Positions 22,897 to 32,719 of a DNA stretch of 64,000 nt are shown here, in pieces. The stretch's first letter is position 1, and the number at the start of each line of letters is the position of its first letter. Below the pieces are notes generated by a model. It saw only the letters and a list, made by a program, of their open reading frames with translations, had not been told where the DNA came from and made no database searches. The position numbers and the translations under genes are program-made. This DNA comes from Citrus sinensis (lineage: Eukaryota; Streptophyta; Magnoliopsida; Sapindales; Rutaceae). The DNA is taken from positions 22,513,501 to 22,577,500 of the forward strand of contig NC_068559.1 of the NCBI RefSeq assembly GCF_022201045.2, in the 5' to 3' direction.

Positions 22897-23363
22897 GCAG
22901 ACACGCAGCTAAAGTAAAATTGGTAGAAAAAATAAAGAACAAGCACAATAGAGGACATCAGAAATTACGTGGTTCGGCTTTTAGCCTACATCCACGGGTG
23001 AAGACAGAAGGAAATATTTTAACAGTGAAAAGGAGTTACAAGTATTGTAGTATTTTAGCTCACTACCCAAAACCCCAATACACCCAAACTCTCTCAATCA
23101 CTGTAACAAGAGCTTATAAATGCAAGCTCTTGAACTCTCTCTCAACTCCCTAAATTGCTCTCTGAATGGAATGATTAAGCTCTTCATTTGCACTTGTATT
23201 TATAGCAAAATGATGGCCAAGAAAGTCAAAGCCGTGGGTATCAAAATCTTCTTCAAAACCGTGTTCATCAAAGCTTGGTGGGTGAAAACCGTGTTCCATC
23301 TTCAAAGCCATGTGCCACCATTCTTTGTTTATGTAAAGCTTCTAGATGCAGCCGATATTGACA
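22897..23363 (-). repeat. Copia-1 5' LTR, second piece
   Basis: It continues the LTR begun at 10327 and matches 5476-5942. Bases 22897-22901 are the second copy of the gypsy target duplication. The flanking GTTGG at 23364-23368 completes the Copia-1 target-site duplication. Confidence 0.9.
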
Positions 23364-25493
23364 GTTGGCAATTTTGTAAATTGCAATGGCGATTGTGATA
23401 TAGTAAAATCCTTCAATGAATCACAGCACTAGCGATTTCGTAATATACAGTAGCGGCAATTTTGTAAAATTGAAGTAGTGATAGTTTTGCAAATAAAAGT
23501 AAAAACTTTTTCCCTAAATTCGGCTGAGCTAAAAGCCAGCTTAGCCCACTCTCTCCTTTGCCACTGGTTGATGAGCTCTTCCTTCAATTTTTGAACTTGA
23601 AGTGATGCCTCATCAACGTCCAGAATTTTTAAAGTCTCCCCATTGTACAAGTTAAACAATAAAGTCAGAATGATGACGGAGTTACAAACAATCAAATATG
23701 ATCCTAATGATTCTTTTTATACACTCACTCATGCATTGATGTGTTTAATTGATATATATTTAAGCAGAAATTGAAGTTTGAACCTGATTAATTAGATGCG
23801 AACACACATTCATGAGTAATTACTTAAAATTTATTAACCAAAAGAGTAAATATAGGAGGAAATCGATCTTATGCGTGCGGACACCACAATCGAATTATAT
23901 ATTTATATCACCACAGCACATAAATTTTATTCGAATGCTATATGATTAATTAATCAATTTTTAATAACAATTAAATTATAATGTCAATTGTGCACATAAG
24001 ATTTTTTTTCTTGATGAAATTATGAAAGTTAGTAATTATTTTCCATTTTTTAAATAATAGTTGTTAATACAAATCAAAAAAATATTGGGACTTGAGATCA
24101 GGGTCTACTTGAGTTAGAATTTTTTATTAGAGAAGATATTAGCCACTAATACAAAATAAAGAAGCAACACAAGATAAAGAGTAATATATTATAGAAAGAT
24201 TTTATTCGTTTCAAGTGTGTATCAAACAAAGAGATATTTATAGTTACATAATTACTACATGAAATTAATGAAAACATTATGGATCATACTTCCTTGCGAG
24301 ATAGTGAAAGTTATAGAGAAGGCAAGGGTTGCTAGTGGAAGATAGTGGAGAGATTAAGAGATGTATGTTATGAACATCCAGATTTATTTTAATAAATTCA
24401 TAGCATTTTTTCCCCTCAAATAATGGGGTGTAGAGAACAATTGGAAGGAGTTTACGCAGCCTATAAATTAATACTCTGACGAATTAATATCCTCTAATAT
24501 ATAATGACTTTTTTTAAGCACGCTAATAGGCTAAAATGACAGTTCCAATAAATAAATAAAATAATATATTTTTTTCTGAAAACCCTTACATAATATTGTG
24601 GTCCTACTCATATCATAAATTAATAATTTTTAAATTATATATCATTATTACACATAAATTATATATTTTTTAATAAATTCATAATATTTTTTTCTCAAAT
24701 AATAGGGTGTAGAGAACAATTAGAAGGAGTTTACAAGACTCGCCTATAAATTAATACTCTGACGCATTAAAATCCTCTATTATATAATAATTTTTTTTAA
24801 GGTTGCTAGTAGGCTAAAATGATAGTTCCAATAAATAAATAAGATTATATTCTCTCTTTTTTTAAAGAAAACCCTTACATTGCATTATGGTCCTACTCAT
24901 ATAATAAATTAATAATTTTTAAAATTACATATATAATATTTTATTTTAAAAATATGATTTTATTTTATTTTTTCTTGAAATTTAAATATAGTTAGATTTC
25001 ATCTCTAATTTTTCTTATTACTTTTGAGGTTAAATTTTGAAATTGCAAAAATTTTGAATTTTTTTGGTTAATTAAATTTGCAGTGAGTGTATAAGATGAT
25101 TAGATTAGTAAAAATAATAAATTTTTAGTTGATTAAATATATGTTCATTTAATATGTCTTGTGTATACAGAGTTTACTAAGGACAAGTCGAATAGTAAGT
25201 GAGCATTTACACTAATCAATCCTGTTGAGTTGTGTCCCATATTGGCTAGTAAAGGGGAGATACTTGAGTTTATAAGAAGGTATGTCACTCCACCTAAAAG
25301 ATTAGTATTTTGGGTTGGATACCTAGAAATCTTATGTTAAGTCCCTTTAACAAATCGGTATTGTGCAATGAAAATAAGTAATCTAAAAATTGCCTAGGAT
25401 TTTGCCTTATATGTCTCAAAATAAGCTAATTATGCCCAATTATGGCACTTGATGGTTCAACTTTGACATCAAAGTTGGAAACGTTTTTCTCTA
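23364..25493. repeat. Upstream block, copy 1 continued, with a tandem duplication
   Basis: Sequence from about 23656 to 24480 matches 39567-40350 upstream of the TTC27 relic. Within it a unit of about 250 bp is repeated imperfectly, at about 24390-24650 and 24655-24930 (shared GGGTGTAGAGAACAATT and CCTATAAATTAATACTCTGA). An 88-codon minus-strand frame at 23429-23695 is not recognised and is not in the other copy. From about 25150 the sequence belongs to the downstream block shared with 46575. Confidence 0.55.
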
Positions 25494-26223
25494 GGGTGAG
25501 GCTATTTGCACTTGAATATCTACTTTGAACACTCATTTACTCAGCGCACTCAATTAATAATTTCAAACTATTAAATTTTACTTGGAACACTCTTTTGAAT
25601 TCCTATATTATCCACATTTCTTTAATTACTTTATTTCTTCTTTGTACCCAATAAAATATTCATCATCACAAACAAAATATCTAACTTTTTTTTCCATTTT
25701 TATTCACTTTTATTTTCTGTTCATAATCTGTTTTGATATGTATTTGTTCTTCTCTTATTGCTACAATTTAATTCTGTTTGTCAACCCATAAAAGCATGCG
25801 AATTGAGTGAAAATCAAAGTGCAAATTTAAAACAAAATCCTTTGATTTACTTGCGTTTTCTTATGTTGGAGTGGTGCAATTTGTTGTTTGTCCTCCATCT
25901 CTATTTTTAATTCCTTTTGTTTCAGTTATAAAGATGATCATGAGCATGTTACTTGATGTTTTCCTAGCAATTCTATTAACCAAAAAAATGAAAAAAAAAA
26001 GTTTAGTCCATAAGTATAGACAATGTTTTCATTTGAATATTGATTCAATTCTTCGTTGTTAATGTGGTTTATTGTAGATAAAATATAATGTTAGATAAAA
26101 ATTTGTTATACTGTATTTTATAATTGTCCTTAATAGAAAATTACATTAAGGTTAATTTAGTAATATAAAAATTATTAAATGTGAGTGTCCAAAGTAAATT
26201 ATAGAGTGCATATAGTCTCACCC
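25494..26223. mobile_element. 730-bp MITE-like element
   Basis: The ends form an imperfect inverted repeat: GGGTGAGGCTATTTGCACT at the left, and GGGTGAGACTATATGCACT for the right end read inward. Further inside, TACTTTGAACACTCA and TACTTTGGACACTCA are also inverted. The homologous downstream block near 46800 lacks this sequence, giving an empty site. The flanks are T/C-rich and the target duplication is ambiguous, so the superfamily is uncertain. No coding capacity for a transposase is seen. Confidence 0.65.
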
Positions 26224-26786
26224 TTTTCTTTGTGTTATTATAATTAATTTAGAAAGAGTTAGAAAGCTAAGAGTATCCTTAGTAAAGCTCAAATATGTAA
26301 TACATATCACTAGTGAGTGAGTTTCATAAACTTTCCTAATTAAGTAGATGAATTTTGGGTTGTAAATCCTAACACAATATCTATTCAGTTGTTGAGCCTA
26401 AAATATCACAACTAAATCGATATTGTCCGATGTAGTCATGCAACCCTACATCTTCTTAGTTAGGACAATTCATGAAACCACTTATTTGGGATGTAGGAGA
26501 TGATACATAATTTGTATGTGCACGTTGGCTTAATATCCCAATTACACACTCGTTTGTCTTCATGTGCTCCGAAAAGATCTATTGTAATGGATATATTGTA
26601 TCTTTATCAAAGTGCTTGTTATAATGATTCTATTGTGGTGTTATTCGAGTTGTCACTTTTAGTTTTTGATTATCTTTTTTAAACATAGTTAATTTGAAAT
26701 GTTCTTTAATATCCAACACACTTGAGATCATCAAATAAGTGATTCCCGAACATAATTGCCTCTGATCATTTTTTTTGTGCCAATAA
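26224..26786. repeat. Downstream block, copy 1
   Basis: Collinear with about 46810-47225 and 56520-56995, the flank following the RLK genes. Landmarks include the segments around 26300-26390 and 26500-26760. It is interrupted at 26786 by Copia-2, and the homology resumes at 32246. No gene is seen. Confidence 0.6.
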
Positions 26787-27319
26787 TGTTAGGAAATTGG
26801 TGGGTGCAGCAGGACCGCAGCTAAAATGAAATTGGAAATAAAATAAAGAACAAGCACAATAGAGGACACCAGAAATTACGTGGTTCGGCTTTTAGCCTAC
26901 ATCCACGGGCGAAGACAGAAGGAAATATTTTACTAGTGAAAAGGAGTTACAAGTATTGTAGTATTTTAGCTCACTTCCCAAAACCCCAATACACCCAAAC
27001 TCTCAGAACACTAATAACAAAAGCTTATAATTACAAGCTCTCTAAACTCTCTCTCAAAATACTAAATTGCTCTCTCTTAATGGAATTGGATTCACAATGA
27101 AATGGGGAGCTCTGTCTTTTATAGCCAAAAAATGGCTATTAAATTATTATTTTCTTCATTCCTCTTCAAACGTTTGCAGCTGCCAAAGTCTTCTTTCTTC
27201 CTCAACAATTTCGGCATTTTCAATCTTCAAAGCCGTGTGCCACCATTCTTTCAAACTTGCTGCAAGCTGACCATCTAGATGGCTGCTTTAGACCATCTAG
27301 ATGGCCCCTTTATTTGACA
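26787..27319 (-). repeat. Copia-2 3' LTR (533 bp)
   Basis: Minus strand TGTCAAATAA...CCTAACA. It is identical by eye to 31708-32240. A minus-strand TATAAAAG lies at 27116-27123. The U3 half is unrelated to that of Copia-1. Confidence 0.92.
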
Positions 27320-27396
27320 TTTCTCCCACTTGGAGATTAGATTGAAAATCAATCAATCTCCACACCATCCTTTCTGCTTCGCCACAATCATGTTGC

Positions 27397-30300
27397 CTAC
27401 ATTTTTGCTAGGCCACAAGAGGATCTACTCCAGACAAACTTATCAGTATTTATCGGCTTGGTCAAAACATCTGCTAGGTTCTCCTTGGTATGGATTTTCT
27501 GTAAATCCACACTTCCGTCTTCCACTACTTCTCGAACGAAGTGATACTGAACCCCTATGTGCTTTGTCCTGGAATGAAAGGCTGGATTCTTTGCAATGTG
27601 CAAAGCACTCTGACTGTCACAATACACAGGAATTTTCTGTTGTTTGTGCCCGAGCTCCTCCAATAACCTTTGTATCCAAATAGCTTCCTTGCAAGATTGT
27701 GTAGCTGCCATGTATTCTGCTTCTGTTGTAGATAAAGCCACAACGGTCTGCAGTTTCGAAACCCAGCTTACGGCTGCTCCCGCAAGTGTAAACACATAAC
27801 CAGTAGTGGATTTCCTTTTATCAAGATCTCCAGCAAAATCTGAATCCACATAGCCTCTGACAGTAAACTCTGATCCTCCATAACATAATGCAACATTTGA
27901 GGTTCCTCTGATGTATCTCAGAATCCTCTTCACAGCTATCCAATGCTCTCCACCAGGATTCGCCATGTATCGACTGACTGCTCCCACTGCTTGTGCAATG
28001 TCCGGTCTAGTACATATCATAGCGAACATCAAATTTCCCACTGCTGATGCATACGGTACTCGAGACATCTCCTTCCTCTCTGCTTCATTGCTAGGACACA
28101 TACTTGAGGATAATTTGAAATTAACAGGAAGTGGGGTAGAAATTGACTTACAATCTTGCATGTTGAAGCGTCGCAAGATTTTCTTCAAGTAATTCTTCTG
28201 CGAAAGCCAAATCTTCTTGTTATTTCTGTCTCGGTGAATTTGCATCCCTAGAATCTTGTTTGCTGGTCCCAAGTCCTTCATTTCAAACTCCCTAGCCAAC
28301 TGTGCCTTCAATTCTTGGATTCGATCTTTGTTGGGACCTGCTACCAACATGTCATCCACATACAACAGTAAAATGATGAAATCATTATCTTCAAACCTCT
28401 TGTAATATGCACAATGGTCTGAACTGAGTCTGTTGTATCCAAGGCTCATAATGAATGAATCAAATCTCTTATACCAACACCTCGGTGCCTGTTTGAGACC
28501 GTATAGAGATTTGTTCAACCTGCAAACCAAGTTCTCATTTCCTATTTCTGCAAAACCTTCTGGTTGGAGCATATATATTTCTTCTTCAAGTTCTCCATGA
28601 AGAAATGCAGTTTTAACATCTAACTGCTCTAAATGTAGGTCAAATGTAGCACACATTGCCAAGACTATTCTGACTGTTGTGAGTCGAACCACTGGAGAAA
28701 ATATCTCGTTGAAGTCAATACCTTCTTTCTGAGCATATCCTTTCACCACCAATCTTGCACGATACCGCTCCACTTGGTCATTGCCATCACGCTTGATCTT
28801 ATAGACCCATTTGTTTCCAATGGCTTTTCTTCCACGTGGTAGTGGTACAAGTTCCCATGTCTTGTTCTTGTGTAGAGCTTCAATTTCTTCCTGCATTGCT
28901 GTCATCCACAAAGCAATATCTGAACTGTTTAAAGCTTCATGGAAAGTTGAAGGCTCTCCATCCTCTGTTAGAAGACAGTATGCAACGTTGATCTCTGTGA
29001 CATACTCCGAGTGCCACGTCGGCGGTCGTCTCTCACGAGTTGACCGACGAACTTCTGGAGCCTCAGACTCGACTGGTTCTTGTTCCTCTTGCTCTGGTGC
29101 TGCTTCAGAAGAATCTGAATCTTCTAGATTATTTTCCACATATACTGGCACAGTCTCTGACTTTTCTTTTGTAGTGCCATCATCCTCATCTCTCCTTTGC
29201 AGTTGATCTTCTACAAAGATAACATCTCTGCTGATGACGATCTTGTGGGCAGTGGGGTCCCACAGACGATACCCCTTTACTCCATCAGCATACCCCAAGA
29301 AGATACATCTTCTAGATTTTGGATCCAGCTTTGTTCTTTCTTGGGCATTGTACATCACGTACACAGGACATCCAAATGCATGTAGGTAGGAATAATCAGC
29401 TGGCTTTCCAGTCCACATCTCCATCGCTGTCTTCAGCCCAATAGCTGTAGATGGCGATCGATTTACTATATAACAGGCAGTTTTGGCTGCTTCTGCCCAG
29501 AATGAATTGGGTAGACCAGCAGTCCTCAACATAGCTCTTATTCTTTCTGTAAGAGTTCTGTTCATCCGCTCCGCCACTCCGTTTTGTTGAGGAGTGTATG
29601 CCACCGTGAACTGCCTCTGAATACCTTCTTGCTTACAGAAAGCAAGAAACTCACCGTCTGTATACTCTCCACCATTATCCGTCCTTAAGCACTTGATCTT
29701 TTTACCTGATTCAAGTTCCAACCGCGCTTTGTATTCTTTAAACACTAGAAATACATCTGACTTTTTCTTAATTGGATACACCCAACATCTTCTAGAATAA
29801 TCATCAATGAAAGTCACCATGTACTTTGCACCTCCCATGGATATATCCGGTGATTCCCAAACATCAGAATGAATCAAGTCTAGAATGCATTTACTTCTAA
29901 CAATAGATCTACTGAATTTTAATCTATGCTGCTTACTTGTAACACAATGCTCGCAAAATGGTAAACTTACCGATTTGAGCCCTGGAAGCAATTTTCGCTC
30001 AGAGAGAATCTTCAAACCTTGTTCCGACATGTGGCCAAGTTTGAGATGCCACATCATCGTTGACTCTTCTCCATTTGATGCGACACACGCATCAGCCTCC
30101 TGTAGCGTTTCTCCTTTAAGCATAAATAGATTAGCACCGATCTTTTCTGCCTTCATCAATACAAGCGCGCCTTTAACGATCTTCATAATTCCATTCTCCA
30201 CATGAGTTTTGTACCCATGACTATCCATTTGTCCCAAAGACAATAGATTTTTCTTCAGGCTGTTGACATGTCGTACCTCCCCAATTGTGCGAATTGTACC

Positions 30301-31326
30301 ATCAAACATTTTTATTTTGATAGTACCAATACCAGCGATCTCCAAGGCATGATCGTTACCCATATATACAGATCCTCCTAAAATAGGTTCATATGTGTGG
30401 AACCATTCTCTCCTAGAGGTCATGTGCCAGGTAGCTCCTGAGTCTATAAGCCAGACATCAGAAAGTCGTTTTCTGCCTTCTGAAACAGTTGTTGCCTCGC
30501 TGTAGAGTATTTCGCCATCATCCGAGGTACTTGCTACACAACCCTGAGCATTTGATGACTCAGGTTCTTTGCCCTCTCTTCTCTTCTGGTTACTCCAACA
30601 CTCTTTCTTGACGTGCCCTTTCTTGCCACAGTTGTAGCATTTAACATTCTTCTTACTTCTGGATTTTGATCTACCATGATTTTGACTCCCACTGGGGCCA
30701 CGTTCCGTTGATCTCCCTCTCGTCACTGATAGCGCCTCCGCTTGCTGCGAACTTGCTTGTCTGTTTTCTTTATTTTTCCGCCTGCTCTCCTCATTTAATA
30801 CAGAGGCTGCAACATCGTCGAAAACTAGACCCTCCACTGGATTGTTGTTCGTCAGGTTGATGATGAGTTGATCATACGAATCTGGTAGACTTTGAAGTAG
30901 AAGCTTTGCACGTTCATTTTCCTCTATATTATGACCCAACGTTGTGAGTTGTGAAAATAGAGTCTTCAAGGTGTTGATGTGGTCGGTCACCATTGTAGAT
31001 TCCGCCATTCGAAGAGTATAGAGTTTTCTCTTCAAGAAGATTTTGTTGTGTAGTGACTTGGCCTCGTACAATTTTGTGAGAGTATCCCAAATTTCCTTCG
31101 CTGTGTTTTTCTCTGCCACACTGGATAATACTCCGTCTGCAAGTGCCAAGTGTAGATCAGAAATGGTGTTGCCGTCTACCTCGTTCCACTTGTCATCAGT
31201 TATCTCCATGGGCCTTTCTCCAATTGCTGCCAAGCAATTATTTTTCCTCAATACAGCTTTCATCTTCATTTTCCACAACGAAAAATTATTTCCGTTAAAT
31301 TTCTCAATTTCATACTTTGCCGCCAT
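27397..31326 (-). CDS. Copia gag-pol polyprotein, intact (about 1309 aa)
   Basis: The polyprotein supplies capsid, protease, integrase, reverse transcriptase and RNase H for a Ty1/copia element of the TNT1-like type. In order: a gag region beginning MAAKYEIEKFNGNNF, a zinc knuckle CYNCGKKGHVKKEC, protease WLIDSGATWHMT, a GAG-pre-integrase segment (MWHLKLGHMS), an integrase core (IHSDVWES, RTDNGGEY, QQNGVAERMN), reverse transcriptase (NKWVYKIKRDG, LLLYVDDMLVAG) and RNase H (STTEAEYMAA, ending [12 protein letters not shown]). The methionine at 31326 matches the conserved start; an in-frame ATG seven codons upstream (31347) is possible. There are no stops or frameshifts, unlike its broken relative at 6019-9949. 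Confidence 0.95.
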   Translation of the reverse strand: MAAKYEIEKFNGNNFSLWKMKMKAVLRKNNCLAAIGERPMEITDDKWNEVDGNTISDLHLALADGVLSSVAEKNTAKEIWDTLTKLYEAKSLHNKIFLKRKLYTLRMAESTMVTDHINTLKTLFSQLTTLGHNIEENERAKLLLQSLPDSYDQLIINLTNNNPVEGLVFDDVAASVLNEESRRKNKENRQASSQQAEALSVTRGRSTERGPSGSQNHGRSKSRSKKNVKCYNCGKKGHVKKECWSNQKRREGKEPESSNAQGCVASTSDDGEILYSEATTVSEGRKRLSDVWLIDSGATWHMTSRREWFHTYEPILGGSVYMGNDHALEIAGIGTIKIKMFDGTIRTIGEVRHVNSLKKNLLSLGQMDSHGYKTHVENGIMKIVKGALVLMKAEKIGANLFMLKGETLQEADACVASNGEESTMMWHLKLGHMSEQGLKILSERKLLPGLKSVSLPFCEHCVTSKQHRLKFSRSIVRSKCILDLIHSDVWESPDISMGGAKYMVTFIDDYSRRCWVYPIKKKSDVFLVFKEYKARLELESGKKIKCLRTDNGGEYTDGEFLAFCKQEGIQRQFTVAYTPQQNGVAERMNRTLTERIRAMLRTAGLPNSFWAEAAKTACYIVNRSPSTAIGLKTAMEMWTGKPADYSYLHAFGCPVYVMYNAQERTKLDPKSRRCIFLGYADGVKGYRLWDPTAHKIVISRDVIFVEDQLQRRDEDDGTTKEKSETVPVYVENNLEDSDSSEAAPEQEEQEPVESEAPEVRRSTRERRPPTWHSEYVTEINVAYCLLTEDGEPSTFHEALNSSDIALWMTAMQEEIEALHKNKTWELVPLPRGRKAIGNKWVYKIKRDGNDQVERYRARLVVKGYAQKEGIDFNEIFSPVVRLTTVRIVLAMCATFDLHLEQLDVKTAFLHGELEEEIYMLQPEGFAEIGNENLVCRLNKSLYGLKQAPRCWYKRFDSFIMSLGYNRLSSDHCAYYKRFEDNDFIILLLYVDDMLVAGPNKDRIQELKAQLAREFEMKDLGPANKILGMQIHRDRNNKKIWLSQKNYLKKILRRFNMQDCKSISTPLPVNFKLSSSMCPSNEAERKEMSRVPYASAVGNLMFAMICTRPDIAQAVGAVSRYMANPGGEHWIAVKRILRYIRGTSNVALCYGGSEFTVRGYVDSDFAGDLDKRKSTTGYVFTLAGAAVSWVSKLQTVVALSTTEAEYMAATQSCKEAIWIQRLLEELGHKQQKIPVYCDSQSALHIAKNPAFHSRTKHIGVQYHFVREVVEDGSVDLQKIHTKENLADVLTKPINTDKFVWSRSSCGLAKM

Positions 31327-31583
31327 TTTTGTTGATAAATACTGCACACAAGCAAGTATACCACCTTGAATAGTTGTGAGTATGTGTGAGAATGCACACC
31401 AGGAAAGTTCCCAGGAAAGACTGGAGGGGTCACAATGGTCCCACTTAAAACCCAGACTCCTTAAGCTCTTATCGCCTTTGTGACAGAACTTTCCTAGACA
31501 TGTACAAAAACCACACAGTTGTTTTACTCACACCACTATTCCCTGCTTTGCACCGTAAAATTTTTGGATCGTTCCCACCGTTT

Positions 31584-31673
31584 CACGTGAATAGTACCGT
31601 ATACGTGAATAGTGCCGTATACGTGAACCGTACCGTATACTTGAATAGTGCCGTATATGTGAACAGTACCGTA
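31584..31673 (-). repeat. Copia-2 leader minisatellite
   Basis: Degenerate units of about 20 bp built on ACGTGAATAGTACCGTAT (plus strand), in the leader between primer site and gag. It is equivalent to 10205-10291 in Copia-1, but the order of unit variants differs. Confidence 0.75.
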
Positions 31674-31694
31674 CTCCAAAAAATACAACCAATA

Positions 31695-31706
31695 GCTCTG
31701 ATACCA
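31695..31706 (-). other. Copia-2 primer-binding site (initiator tRNA-Met)
   Basis: The minus strand reads TGGTATCAGAGC one base from the LTR end. Confidence 0.9.
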
Positions 31707-31707
31707 C

Positions 31708-32240
31708 TGTTAGGAAATTGGTGGGTGCAGCAGGACCGCAGCTAAAATGAAATTGGAAATAAAATAAAGAACAAGCACAATAGAGGACACCAGAAATTAC
31801 GTGGTTCGGCTTTTAGCCTACATCCACGGGCGAAGACAGAAGGAAATATTTTACTAGTGAAAAGGAGTTACAAGTATTGTAGTATTTTAGCTCACTTCCC
31901 AAAACCCCAATACACCCAAACTCTCAGAACACTAATAACAAAAGCTTATAATTACAAGCTCTCTAAACTCTCTCTCAAAATACTAAATTGCTCTCTCTTA
32001 ATGGAATTGGATTCACAATGAAATGGGGAGCTCTGTCTTTTATAGCCAAAAAATGGCTATTAAATTATTATTTTCTTCATTCCTCTTCAAACGTTTGCAG
32101 CTGCCAAAGTCTTCTTTCTTCCTCAACAATTTCGGCATTTTCAATCTTCAAAGCCGTGTGCCACCATTCTTTCAAACTTGCTGCAAGCTGACCATCTAGA
32201 TGGCTGCTTTAGACCATCTAGATGGCCCCTTTATTTGACA
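31708..32240 (-). repeat. Copia-2 5' LTR (533 bp)
   Basis: Identical by eye to 26787-27319. On the minus strand this copy drives transcription; TATAAAAG lies at 32037-32044. Confidence 0.92.
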
Positions 32241-32719
32241 AATAAAGGGTTGATACAAACCAAAGACTTCTTGTCTTTATTGTCATTTGAGAGTAATCAA
32301 TTACTTACGCAGTCACATAAGTTATTGGTTGGCCTCGCACATTTGAGAGTAACCAAATGGAAATGAGAGCAACGTGATTTTCCAAAGAGAACTTCACACT
32401 ATCATAAAACTGAAAACATTACAATTTAAAGCTTAAATAACAACACACCAAAGCCAAATAACGACCCACTAGAATCATGGTCCAAAGATTGTTCCATGAT
32501 CACAACATGAACTACAAAAAAAAAAAAAAAAAAAAAAAAACCAACACCAAAAAAGTAGGAACAGTTTGAAACTTTCGACTAAGCAACATTTATGATCACA
32601 TCAGCAGTCCTAAACACATCTTCTAACAATTGCAACTGTTCATTTTTGCTTCTGCCAATAAACAGTTAATAGTAACCAAAGATTGTTGTCTTTATTGTCA
32701 TTTAAGAGTAACCAATTAC
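32241..32719 (-). pseudogene. 3'-end relic of another RLK copy and RLK-B 3' flank
   Basis: Bases 32262-32343 match the 3' flank and last codons of RLK exon 2 (compare 1775-1862 and 47525-47612), then break off. It is the stump of a lost receptor gene whose body is absent. From about 32355 the sequence matches 47285-47500, the usual RLK 3' flank, and includes a 24-bp A-tract (about 32517-32540). No complete gene is present. Confidence 0.6.

Larger units (their letters stand above)
5454..23363 (-). mobile_element. Copia-1: Ty1/copia retrotransposon, split by a nested gypsy element
   Basis: The element is oriented on the minus strand. Its outer limits are TGTTAGG at 5454 and TTGACA at 23363, flanked by the 5-bp duplication GTTGG (5449-5453 and 23364-23368). 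Removing the nested gypsy element (10354-22896) and one copy of its GCAGA duplication leaves about 5.36 kb: two 489-bp LTRs and one internal region. The LTRs differ by about 2 bases by eye. A purine-rich tract (plus strand TTCTCCCACTTGGAG at 5943) adjoins the 3' LTR, and an initiator-tRNA-Met primer site adjoins the other. The coding region is broken by several stops and a frameshift, so it is not autonomous. Confidence 0.92.
26787..32240 (-). mobile_element. Copia-2: intact young Ty1/copia retrotransposon
   Basis: This is a 5454-bp minus-strand element with TSD AATAA (26782-26786 and 32241-32245). The 533-bp LTRs at 26787-27319 and 31708-32240 appear identical by eye. A purine-rich tract, an initiator-tRNA-Met primer site and one uninterrupted gag-pol frame are present. 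The LTR identity and intact frame mark it as the youngest insertion in the window and possibly active. It sits in the 3' flank of a former RLK copy: the sequence on either side rejoins to give the GCCAATAAA...GATA segment seen at 1758, 32655, 47510 and 57040. Confidence 0.95.

Noticed and set aside
23429..23695. 88-codon minus-strand frame (LKEELINQWQRREWAK segment)
   Set aside because: Looks protein-like in the middle, but no family was recognised and it has no counterpart in the duplicated block; not enough support.
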